DNA of 5,618 nt from DATGLE01 sp035294325 (GTDB lineage Bacteria; Chloroflexota; Ktedonobacteria; Ktedonobacterales; Ktedonobacteraceae). The first letter of the stretch is position 1, and every line of letters starts with the position of its first letter. Made by a program: the position numbers and the translations under genes. Positions 1-5,588 of this stretch are shown here, piece after piece. The DNA lies in the NCBI GenBank assembly GCA_035294325.1, contig DATGLE010000070.1, positions 1-5,618 on the forward strand. The letters are read 5' to 3'. The notes beneath the pieces are model-generated. The model had not been told where the DNA came from and searched no databases. It saw nothing but the letters and a program-made list of their open reading frames with translations.

Positions 1-114
1 TCCTTTGACCAGATCATAGATACCCTGGAGATGGCAGAGGAGTTGCGGATCTCTACACTTCCTGGCTATATTGCTTGTTCTGTATCGGCTGGGGCAAAAC
101 GGAAATTGGAGTGA
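1..114 (+). CDS. C-terminal end of an unrecognised protein (5' partial)
   Basis: Reading from base 1 in frame 1 gives 37 uninterrupted codons followed by TGA at 112-114; the rest of the gene lies upstream of the window. The visible tail begins SFDQIIDTLEMAEELRIST and ends in a basic stretch, SAGAKRKLE. The first part looks like an amphipathic helix with acidic residues. No motif allows a family to be named. It reads in the same direction as fdhD, 127 bp upstream of it, and a weak hairpin lies just after its stop. The call rests on an open frame that is short, so it could be chance, but its ordinary amino-acid composition and a stop placed at the start of an intergenic-looking stretch support it. 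Confidence 0.6.
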   Translation, partial: SFDQIIDTLEMAEELRISTLPGYIACSVSAGAKRKLE

Positions 115-134
115 GCAGGGGCCTTCTTCCCTGC
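115..134 (+). terminator. Weak stem-loop after the upstream gene
   Basis: GCAGGG at 115-120 pairs with CCCTGC at 129-134 across an 8-nt loop, starting on the base right after the upstream stop codon. No T-run follows (the next bases are GGAAAAG), so as an intrinsic terminator it is poor. It may only slow polymerase or protect the mRNA 3' end. Confidence 0.25.
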
Positions 135-150
135 GGAAAAGCCCTCATGA

Positions 151-183
151 TTGGGACGAATACCTGGCAATTTGGGCTATAAT
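151..183 (+). promoter_or_regulatory. Candidate fdhD promoter
   Basis: A perfect TATAAT lies at 178-183. The best -35-like hexamer is TTGGGA at 151-156, but its 21-bp spacing is too long; hexamers at normal spacing (such as GACGAA at 155-160) are poor. Transcription would start near 190 and leave a leader of about 50 nt before the fdhD ATG. The -10 is clear while the -35 is weak, so an activator or a different sigma factor may be involved. Confidence 0.4.
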
Positions 184-241
184 GATATGGTATCGTAACT
201 TGTATTGTACGTTTTCGCATGAGTAAAAGGAACAAAGAGCT

Positions 242-1102
242 ATGGCACTTCCCGGCTTCTGGCGCTCGGCGCTTGATCCAGAACGGGTGATGCGCGTCTC
301 CGTGACGCACTGGCAGGAGGGAGCGCGGCAGGAGCGTGAGGATCACCTGACGGTTGAAGAGCCGTTTGAGGTACGCATCGGCGGCCAGAGCCTTGCCGTG
401 ATTATGCGCACGCCGGGGCACGATCACGAGCTGGCGATGGGCTTCCTCTTCAGCGAGGGCGTTATTCAGCGTGCAGAAGACGTTCTGAGCATAGAGGACG
501 CGCTCGATGCCGATGGCCTGCCACTGGCGAACGTCGTCGACGTGACGCTGAGAGAGCATGGAGCGCAGGCTGCAATGCAGCCGCGCGCCGTCGCCTTCGA
601 GCGCCACTTCGCCGTCTCCGCGAGCTGCGGACTCTGCGGCAAGAACAGCATTGCCGACCTCATGCTCTCGGTTCCCCCGCTGGAGCCTGATACCTTCCGC
701 GTTCCCGCTGTGGTGCTCTACGAACTTGCGGCTCAGTTGCGCGAGCAGCAGACCGTCTTCACTCATACCGGGGGCCTGCACGCTGCTGGAATCTTTACCA
801 GTGGCGGCGAACTGCTGCTGCTGCGCGAAGATGTTGGCCGCCATAATGCTGTTGACAAGCTCGTCGGGCATGGACTGCTGCATGGAGCCTATCCCTACAA
901 AGAGCGAATCTTGCTGGTAAGCGGGCGCACCTCGTTCGAGATCATCCAGAAGGCACTGCTGGCGCGCGTTCCCTGCGTCGCCGCCATCTCCGCTCCCTCC
1001 AGCCTGGCCGTCGAACTGGCCGATCAGGGCGGTATCACTCTGATCGGCTTCCTGCGCGACCACTCCATGAACGTCTATACTCATCCTGAGCGCATTGTAT
1101 AA
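242..1102 (+). CDS. fdhD: Formate dehydrogenase accessory sulfurtransferase FdhD
   Basis: FdhD is a cytoplasmic protein that passes sulfur from a cysteine desulfurase to the molybdenum (bis-MGD) cofactor, a step needed for active formate dehydrogenase. The 286-residue product has the family's full set of landmarks: EEPFEVRIGGQ near residues 39-49, MRTPGHDHELAMGF at 55-68, the SCGLCGK segment with the CxxC cysteines at about C129 and C132 (the pair known to be needed for sulfur transfer in E. coli), HTGGLHAA at 175-182, REDVGRHNAVDK at 195-206, SGRTSFEIIQKA at 228-239 and SAPSSLAVELA at 250-260. It ends with the usual MNVYTHPERI. The ATG at 242 has AAGGA at 227-231, a 10-nt spacing. No formate dehydrogenase subunit is visible here, so the partner enzyme is encoded elsewhere or upstream. 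Length and motifs look intact. Confidence 0.96.
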   Translation: MALPGFWRSALDPERVMRVSVTHWQEGARQEREDHLTVEEPFEVRIGGQSLAVIMRTPGHDHELAMGFLFSEGVIQRAEDVLSIEDALDADGLPLANVVDVTLREHGAQAAMQPRAVAFERHFAVSASCGLCGKNSIADLMLSVPPLEPDTFRVPAVVLYELAAQLREQQTVFTHTGGLHAAGIFTSGGELLLLREDVGRHNAVDKLVGHGLLHGAYPYKERILLVSGRTSFEIIQKALLARVPCVAAISAPSSLAVELADQGGITLIGFLRDHSMNVYTHPERIV

Positions 1103-1111
1103 ACTCGCGCT

Positions 1112-1139
1112 TTGCAACTGGCAATAGATACGCTATAAT
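1112..1139 (+). promoter_or_regulatory. mnmE promoter, predicted to give a leaderless mRNA
   Basis: TTGCAA at 1112-1117 and a perfect TATAAT at 1134-1139 are separated by 16 bp, a good sigma-70 type arrangement. Initiation about 7 nt after the -10 box falls on the A of the mnmE ATG (1146). No Shine-Dalgarno could fit between the promoter and the ATG. The promoter starts 10 bp after the fdhD stop, so mnmE can be transcribed independently of fdhD, although read-through is possible because no terminator lies between them. Confidence 0.7.
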
Positions 1140-1145
1140 CCGCGT

Positions 1146-2573
1146 ATGCAGAACGATACCATTGCTGCCATTGCAACTCCTCCCGGAGTTGGCGGGATAG
1201 GTGTGGTGCGGGTGAGCGGCGCCGATGCATTTGCTGTGGTGCTGCCGCTCTTGCGGCGTCCCGGTGGAAAGACCGCATTACCCCCCTCACACCTGCTCAC
1301 CTACGGTTATATTATAGATCCAACAAGCGGGGAGACGCTCGACGAGGTGCTGGTCGTGTTTATGCGCGCTCCGCACACCTACACGCGCGAGGATGTCGTC
1401 GAGATACAGGGACATGGCGGGCCTCTGGTGCTTCAGCGCATTCTACGCGTAGTTCTGGCGCGGGGAGCGCGCATGGCTCGCCCTGGCGAATTCACGCTGC
1501 GCGCCTTTCTCAACGGGCGACTCGATCTGGCGCAGGCCGAAGCGGTAATGGATCTGATCAATGCCCAGACCGAAGCCGGGCAGCGCCTCGCCATGCAGCA
1601 GTTGCGCGGGCGGCTCTCTGCGCTTGTGCAGGAGGCGCGAGATGCGATCCTCGGCGTTATGGCGCGCATCGAGGCCAGCATCGATTTTCCCGAGGAAGAG
1701 GTGCCCATTCCTCAACCCGAAGAGTTGCGCCCGTTGATCGCCGTAGCGCAGGAGCAGGTCGATAAACTGCTGGCTGGCTCGGAGCAGGGCAGGCTCTACC
1801 GCCAGGGATTGCGCACTGCGATTATTGGCCGGCCCAACGTCGGCAAATCCAGCCTGCTGAATGCCTTGCTGCGTACCGAACGCGCCATCGTCACGCCTAT
1901 CGCTGGCACCACACGCGATACGGTTGAGGAGGTTGCTAACCTGCGCGGCATTCCTCTCCATCTCATCGATACGGCAGGCATCACTCCGAGCGCCGATCCC
2001 GTCGAGCAGATAGGTGTGCAGCGCAGTCGCGCCGCAGCCGAAAGCGCCGATGTCGTCCTGCTCGTTTTTGATGGCTCCGAGCCATTGACGGAGCAGGATA
2101 TGCGTGTCTCTGATGAACTACAAACGATGGGCTTTGGCTCCAACGCCCCGGGGGATAATTCCTATAGCCGTAGGCGGCCCGTGATCGTCGTGGTGAATAA
2201 GGCTGATTGTACACAGAAAATAGCGGTAGAGGAGGTGTCCCGTCTCTGGCCTGGCTCGGCGCTGCTGCGGACCTCGACATTGACGGGCGAAGGGCTGCCA
2301 CAACTTGAGAACACAATTGCTGACCTGGTGCTGGCTGGTAAAATACTATATAGCGAGAGTGTGCTGATTACCAGTACACGTCACCAGGAGGCACTCCGCC
2401 GTGCCTCCGAGCATTTACGCGCATCATTCGTTTCACTTGACCGGAGGCTGCCGCTGGACTTTGTTTCCATCGATCTGCGTGCCGCATATGATGCACTCGG
2501 TGAAGTGACCGGCGAGACTGCCAGCGACGACCTTCTCGATAAAATCTTCAGTGAATTCTGCATCGGGAAGTGA
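1146..2573 (+). CDS. mnmE: tRNA uridine-5-carboxymethylaminomethyl modification GTPase MnmE (TrmE)
   Basis: MnmE works with MnmG (GidA) in the cytoplasm to install the (carboxymethyl)aminomethyl group on the wobble uridine at position 34 of certain tRNAs. The 475-residue product starts with the typical DTIAAIATPPGVGGIGVVRV, the N-terminal formyl-THF-binding domain (about 1-120). A helical domain follows, then an inserted Ras-like G domain: P-loop GRPNVGKSS at 228-236, switch TTRDT at 255-259, DTAG at 275-278 and NKAD at 351-354. The protein ends in FCIGK, whose cysteine (C472) is conserved and functionally required in the family. It is about 20 residues longer than E. coli MnmE; some of the excess is a polar loop at about 329-345 between the G3 and G4 motifs. 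The ATG at 1146 is set by the start of homology. It has no Shine-Dalgarno and sits at the predicted transcription start. MnmG is not in the window. Confidence 0.97.
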   Translation: MQNDTIAAIATPPGVGGIGVVRVSGADAFAVVLPLLRRPGGKTALPPSHLLTYGYIIDPTSGETLDEVLVVFMRAPHTYTREDVVEIQGHGGPLVLQRILRVVLARGARMARPGEFTLRAFLNGRLDLAQAEAVMDLINAQTEAGQRLAMQQLRGRLSALVQEARDAILGVMARIEASIDFPEEEVPIPQPEELRPLIAVAQEQVDKLLAGSEQGRLYRQGLRTAIIGRPNVGKSSLLNALLRTERAIVTPIAGTTRDTVEEVANLRGIPLHLIDTAGITPSADPVEQIGVQRSRAAAESADVVLLVFDGSEPLTEQDMRVSDELQTMGFGSNAPGDNSYSRRRPVIVVVNKADCTQKIAVEEVSRLWPGSALLRTSTLTGEGLPQLENTIADLVLAGKILYSESVLITSTRHQEALRRASEHLRASFVSLDRRLPLDFVSIDLRAAYDALGEVTGETASDDLLDKIFSEFCIGK

Positions 2574-2582
2574 GAAAAGCTT

Positions 2583-3848
2583 ATGCGTCCGCAAAATGCT
2601 CCCAGGAAGACGCTGTTCTTCCTGCTTACATCTATAGTTATTTTATTAATTATTTTTGGAATATTTATCTCTGCTCACAGTGCCTCTACAATCGTTGGAA
2701 GCTCGGCAACGCGCCACGTAAGGCCGGTGTCCAGGCATAAACCGGCACCGACACCTTCGCCCTCGCCCACTCCCAGCCCTACGCCTTCGCCAACTGCCGT
2801 GCCCACGCTGCCCGTGCAGACCGATCCTGGCAAGATCCTGGGGATTCAGGGCTATCCTGGCGTTTCCTTCCCCGGTATTCACTGGGTGCGCCTGGGCTAT
2901 CCGAGTTGTGGTTGGGGCAACCTCACAGGAGCAAGGTTGCAAAAGACGATAGCGCAGTATCATAGCCAGGGCATTCGTGTGCTGCTGACCGTCTGCCAGA
3001 AGCGCAACGATGCCAGCCTCTACGATACAAAGCCGCTCAATGACGCTGCGCAGGGAGGAGCCGATGCCGTTCAGTGTGGCAACGAAGAGATGAAGCAGGA
3101 TCCTTCAGTGGCCTTTTTGTATATTCCGCCGCAGAATTTCGCCAGATTTTATGATCTTTGTGAGCGCGCGGTGCATAAAGTACGGCCAGATATTCCCGTC
3201 CTGCTCGGTTCGCTTGATCCCCATGTCGGCGGAGTTGACTATTATCCCCTCGTTAATCAGGTCAACTACCTTAACCAGATGCAGTATGCTATGAACACCG
3301 TCGTCCATGCTGGCGGCCACTGGGACTGGCATACGCAGATCCTCGGCCTGATCGATAGCTGGCATAACGGCTGGAACAATGGTTATGCCGATGCCAGCGT
3401 CAATAGCCTCTATGGGCTATTTCTCTTCTGGGCGCAGCAATTTGGCGTCGATCTCAATAGCGGACAACTGGGCAAGCATTTATGGGTCGTGGAAGGTACG
3501 GGCTGCTTCAAGGGCTGTGGAGTCGATACGTACAGTAGCTACCAGGTCGCGACCTCGCACATCCTGACCTTGATTACCGATGTTCAGACAACGATGCGCT
3601 ATCGCGTTCCCTTCTTCTATTTTAGCGGCGAAGATTTCTACGATCAGGGTGTCGAGTGGCCTATCGGTGTATTGAATACTGGCGGCCATGCCAAGCCGCT
3701 GCGCCAGGATCTCGCCATGGGTGCACGCACCCTGACTATGTCCTGCCCCTCCGGCTCTGTTACGGTGGAGAATCAGGAGGACTTATTAGCCAGGATGTAT
3801 AATGGCTGTTCGCTGCCTGGTAATTATATGAATATTCTGCTATCCTGA
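2583..3848 (+). CDS. Membrane-anchored extracytoplasmic protein, glycoside hydrolase-like (paralogue 1)
   Basis: The 421-residue product has a short basic N-terminus, a hydrophobic signal-anchor at about 10-30 and a Pro/Thr/Ser linker at about 52-78 with TPSPSPTPSP-type repeats. A globular core at 85-421 follows. There is no lipobox cysteine, so it is probably tethered by the helix and faces outward. The core has eight cysteines (109, 138, 165, 193, 308, 312, 388, 409), all kept in the neighbouring paralogue, consistent with disulfides. Strand-like segments WVRLGYPSCGW, IRVLLTVCQ, ADAVQCGNEEM, IPVLLGSLDPH, HLWVVEGTG and VPFFYFSGEDFYDQG occur in an order that recalls a clan GH-A TIM barrel, with E168 (after N167) as candidate acid/base and E304 as candidate nucleophile. 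That function is an inference; no exact family is recognised and a non-catalytic sugar-binding role is possible. It begins 9 bp after mnmE, so co-transcription is likely, and its Shine-Dalgarno is weak. Confidence 0.9.
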   Translation: MRPQNAPRKTLFFLLTSIVILLIIFGIFISAHSASTIVGSSATRHVRPVSRHKPAPTPSPSPTPSPTPSPTAVPTLPVQTDPGKILGIQGYPGVSFPGIHWVRLGYPSCGWGNLTGARLQKTIAQYHSQGIRVLLTVCQKRNDASLYDTKPLNDAAQGGADAVQCGNEEMKQDPSVAFLYIPPQNFARFYDLCERAVHKVRPDIPVLLGSLDPHVGGVDYYPLVNQVNYLNQMQYAMNTVVHAGGHWDWHTQILGLIDSWHNGWNNGYADASVNSLYGLFLFWAQQFGVDLNSGQLGKHLWVVEGTGCFKGCGVDTYSSYQVATSHILTLITDVQTTMRYRVPFFYFSGEDFYDQGVEWPIGVLNTGGHAKPLRQDLAMGARTLTMSCPSGSVTVENQEDLLARMYNGCSLPGNYMNILLS

Positions 3849-3854
3849 TGTGCT

Positions 3855-3879
3855 AAAGGAGACTATGATGAAAAGATAA
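3855..3879 (+). promoter_or_regulatory. Strong Shine-Dalgarno with four-codon mini-ORF before paralogue 2
   Basis: AAAGGAG at 3855-3861 is followed by two ATG codons (3865 and 3868), then AAA AGA TAA, encoding MMKR or MKR. This is the best ribosome binding site in the area, yet it drives a peptide that stops at 3879, only 3 nt before the GTG of paralogue 2 and in the same reading frame. Ribosomes ending there could reinitiate at 3883. Alternatively the TAA may be a recent nonsense change in an older, longer N-terminus. Confidence 0.55.
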
Positions 3880-3882
3880 GGA

Positions 3883-5097
3883 GTGAATCCTTCGCATATG
3901 TTGAGAAAGCCGCCTGTGATTATATTTACTGTGGTCGTGATCGTATGTATTGTTCTGGCAGTCCTCGCCTATCGCCTCGTCATCCAGCCGCAGGCGCAGA
4001 GCCAGATTCCGCCCACGCCCACGGCAGGATCGCCGACGCTGCCTTCGCCCGTTCCGACCAAAGAGGGAGCGCTGGTCCCGATGGTCCCATCCTGGACTCT
4101 GGGAATAGAGGGTGATCCCAGCGTCTCCTATCCTGGTATACCCTGGGTGCGGCTGGGCTATCCTTCCTGTGGCTGGGGTAAGCTCTCCGGGGATGTGCTG
4201 AAACAAACGATCAAGGACTATCACCACAAGGGAGTTCGTGTACTGCTCACCGTCTGCCAGGGGAAAAATAATGCCAGCCTGTATGATACGAAACCGCTCA
4301 ATGATGCCGCAAGCAGCGGGGCCGACGCCGTGCAGTGTGGCAACGAAGAGATGAAGCAGGACGCTTCGGTAGCCTTTTTGTATATCCCGCCTGAAAATTT
4401 TGCCAGATTTTATGACCTTTGTTACTCTGCTGTCCATGCCGCTGATCCCAATGCTACCGTGCTGCTTGGCTCACTCGATCCGCATGTAGTCGGCCCTGAT
4501 AACCAGCTTCTGCTGGGCCAGGTACAGTATCTTGACCAGATGCAGCAGGCAATGGACAATCAGGTGCATCCGGGCAGCCACTGGAACTGGCATACGCAGG
4601 TCCTGGGCCTCATTAATAGCTGGCATGACGGCTACCCCGATGCCAGCGTCAACAATCTCTCCGGCCTCTTCGCCTTCTGGGCGCGGCAGTTCAACGTCAA
4701 TCTCAATAGCGGACAACTGGGCCAGCATTTGTGGGTGGTGGAAGGCACAGGCTGCTTCAAGGGCTGCGGCGTCAATACAGATGATCCCGCGCAGGTTGCT
4801 ATCGCGCATATCCTGAGCCTGATTACCGATGTGCAGACCTCCATGCAGTATAGCGTACCTTTCTTCTACTTTAGCGGCCAGGACTTCTACGATCAGGGCT
4901 ATTACTGGCCGATTGGTGTGCTGAATATAAACGGTCATCCCAAGCCGCTGCGCCAGGATCTCGCCATGGGCGCGCGTAAACTAACGCTTTCGTGCTCAAA
5001 TGGCCCGGCGACGGTAGAGAATCAGGAGCAATTGCTGGCGAAGCTCTACGCACGCTGCACCTTACCGGTCGACTACATCAATACATTGGCAAGTTAG
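3883..5097 (+). CDS. Membrane-anchored extracytoplasmic protein, glycoside hydrolase-like (paralogue 2)
   Basis: This 404-residue protein is a tandem duplicate of the preceding gene, roughly 70% identical by eye over the core. It has a hydrophobic anchor at about 11-31, a shorter Pro/Thr-rich linker at about 42-60 and a core from about 72. The eight core cysteines (96, 125, 152, 180, 291, 295, 371, 392) and the candidate catalytic glutamates (E155 in GNEEM, E287 in VVEGTG) are conserved, and so is the FFYFSGQDFYDQG segment. A four-residue piece of paralogue 1 (WNNG) is absent. The start is uncertain. GTG 3883 is chosen because it gives MNPSHMLRK, matching the MxPxxxxRK layout at the start of paralogue 1, but it has no well-spaced Shine-Dalgarno. 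ATG 3898 lies 14 nt after AAGGAG (3878-3883) and is the alternative. No separate promoter is evident, so it probably shares a transcript with paralogue 1. The exact substrate is unknown. Confidence 0.9.
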   Translation: MNPSHMLRKPPVIIFTVVVIVCIVLAVLAYRLVIQPQAQSQIPPTPTAGSPTLPSPVPTKEGALVPMVPSWTLGIEGDPSVSYPGIPWVRLGYPSCGWGKLSGDVLKQTIKDYHHKGVRVLLTVCQGKNNASLYDTKPLNDAASSGADAVQCGNEEMKQDASVAFLYIPPENFARFYDLCYSAVHAADPNATVLLGSLDPHVVGPDNQLLLGQVQYLDQMQQAMDNQVHPGSHWNWHTQVLGLINSWHDGYPDASVNNLSGLFAFWARQFNVNLNSGQLGQHLWVVEGTGCFKGCGVNTDDPAQVAIAHILSLITDVQTSMQYSVPFFYFSGQDFYDQGYYWPIGVLNINGHPKPLRQDLAMGARKLTLSCSNGPATVENQEQLLAKLYARCTLPVDYINTLAS

Positions 5098-5124
5098 CGC
5101 GGTTCTGAGGGCCAGCAATTATCC

Positions 5125-5164
5125 AAAAAATGAATTTTATAAATTTGGAAAAATATGCCAAAAA
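5125..5164 (+). promoter_or_regulatory. A/T-rich UP-like element
   Basis: A-tracts and T-tracts (AAAAAA at 5125-5130, AATTTTATAAATTT at 5133-5146, AAAAATA from 5149, AAAAA at 5160-5164) recur at about one helical turn immediately upstream of a consensus -35 box. This contrasts sharply with the GC-rich surroundings. Such blocks bind the alpha subunit C-terminal domains of RNA polymerase and are typical of very strong promoters. Confidence 0.5.
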
Positions 5165-5168
5165 CCTC

Positions 5169-5197
5169 TTGACACCAGGGAAGGGCTGTGGCATAAT
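5169..5197 (+). promoter_or_regulatory. Near-consensus sigma-70 type promoter for the structured RNA
   Basis: A perfect TTGACA at 5169-5174 and CATAAT at 5192-5197 are separated by exactly 17 bp, with the UP-like block just upstream. This is the strongest promoter in the window. The predicted start, about 7 nt after the -10, is G5204, which is also the first base of the stem that closes the downstream RNA fold. Confidence 0.8.
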
Positions 5198-5285
5198 ACC
5201 CGTGTCGCCGAAACAGATAGGTAGATGCTCCAGCCATAAACCTCTTGTGGGTTTATCCCTGAAGAACACAGAACCCGGAGGCTGT

Positions 5286-5333
5286 ATGCCTTTGACCAGG
5301 AAATCGGTCCCCGGTTACTACCGCTGTCTCTGA
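5286..5333 (+). CDS. Candidate 15-codon leader peptide within the structured RNA
   Basis: ATG 5286 follows GGAGG (5277-5281) by 4 nt and opens MPLTRKSVPGYYRCL, ending at TGA 5331-5333. The ORF is about 80 nt after the predicted transcription start. Its last codons overlap the 3' strands of the stems at 5318-5327, so a translating ribosome would unfold them. CTCC at 5228-5231 can pair with GGAG at 5277-5280, which could hide the ribosome binding site. The tandem Tyr codons are the only repeated residue, too little to infer amino-acid sensing. It could be an attenuator peptide or chance. Confidence 0.4.
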   Translation: MPLTRKSVPGYYRCL

Positions 5334-5412
5334 AGGCGACCAGGGAGCAGATGAAGATTTTCTGCTAAACGACCTTAACAACTGAAGAGTGGAAAGCAGA
5401 ACAGCAACCGCG

Positions 5413-5436
5413 CCCACCGGCCGCAAAGCTGGTGGG
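5413..5436 (+). other. GC-rich stem-loop in the structured RNA
   Basis: CCCACCGGC (5413-5421) pairs with GCTGGTGGG (5428-5436), nine pairs including one G-U, with a CGCAAA loop. CAGC (5402-5405) and GCTG (5437-5440) can extend it across an internal loop. The upstream ACCGCG and downstream CGTTCCTGT vaguely recall a T-box antiterminator, but the core T-box string is not intact. Confidence 0.55.
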
Positions 5437-5454
5437 GCTGCGTTCCTGTCAAGC

Positions 5455-5483
5455 GAGAGGCGCCGCCGCGCTGGCGACCTCTC
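5455..5483 (+). other. Stem-loop in the structured RNA
   Basis: GAGAGG plus CGCC (5455-5464) pairs with GGCG (5473-5476) and CCTCTC (5478-5483), ten pairs with one bulged A (5477) and an 8-nt loop. No T-run follows, so it is not a terminator by itself. Confidence 0.55.
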
Positions 5484-5504
5484 ACCAATCAGAGATGCGA
5501 TTCT

Positions 5505-5574
5505 GCGATCAACAAGCAGCCGGTCGTCTCGCCTCGGAGTGAGGTGGGGCGCTGGTTCTGCCTGGATCGCTTTT
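5505..5574 (+). terminator. Long hairpin followed by TTTT, candidate intrinsic terminator
   Basis: An extended arm forms from GCGATC/GATCGC (5505-5510/5565-5570), GCAG/CTGC (5516-5519/5558-5561), CCGG/CTGG (5520-5523/5552-5555) and an 11-pair top stem (5525-5535/5541-5551) with three G-U pairs and a GGAGT loop. The base of the arm is followed directly by TTTT at 5571-5574. The T-run is short and the hairpin is longer than usual for a terminator, so it may be weak or conditional. Confidence 0.5.
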
Positions 5575-5588
5575 CCATCCGCTTCTTC

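Larger units (their letters stand above)
5204..5574 (+). ncRNA. Candidate structured RNA or attenuator leader, family unknown
   Basis: From the predicted start to a terminator-like hairpin the sequence is dense in pairing. GTCGCC (5204-5209) pairs with GGCGAC (5335-5340). Inside it, GAA/GAA (5210-5212 and 5332-5334) could form sheared G-A pairs, then ACAG (5213-5216) pairs with CTGT (5324-5327) and GGTAG (5220-5224) with CTACC (5318-5322). This encloses ATAAACC/GGTTTAT (5236-5242/5250-5256) and AACC-c-GG/CCGGTT (5272-5278/5311-5316). Further hairpins occur at 5346-5366, 5413-5436, 5455-5483 and 5505-5570. The pairings were found by eye without energy calculation. The segment contains a 15-codon ORF with its own ribosome binding site, so it may be a regulatory leader for a gene past 5618 rather than a free RNA. 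No known RNA class was matched. Confidence 0.5.

Noticed and set aside
53..1117. A 354-codon open frame on the minus strand across fdhD
   Set aside because: It is exactly antisense to a textbook FdhD, shows no motifs and probably results from codon bias of the + strand gene.
2317..2349. Internal promoter in mnmE for the paralogue pair (TTGCTG and TACTAT)
   Set aside because: The spacing is 21 bp and both hexamers are weak; operon read-through from the mnmE promoter is simpler.
5130..5333. A 67-codon + strand ORF starting at ATG 5130
   Set aside because: Its start lies in the UP-like block upstream of the promoter, it has no ribosome binding site and the protein looks random; only its last 15 codons, with their own GGAGG, are plausible.
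5204..5340. 6S RNA, because 5' and 3' ends pair and the promoter is strong
   Set aside because: The interior appears branched with two separate hairpins rather than one long rod with a central bubble, and no terminator follows at 5340.
5423..5429. GEMM-type c-di-GMP riboswitch, because CGCAAAGC appears
   Set aside because: The string is simply the loop and edge of a local hairpin and the rest of the GEMM consensus is missing.
5380..5450. T-box leader, suggested by GAGTGGAA, ACCGCG and CGTTCCTGT
   Set aside because: The invariant TGGNACCGCG string is interrupted by 12 bases and the usual Stem I landmarks are not visible. A partial resemblance only; an Infernal search would settle it.
5204..5574. 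RNase P RNA, suggested by ACAGAACCCGG at 5268-5278 resembling the conserved 3' region of that RNA
   Set aside because: The 5' signature GAGGAAAGTCC is absent and the match lies near the 5' end of the transcript instead of the 3' end; the bases pair locally in another stem.
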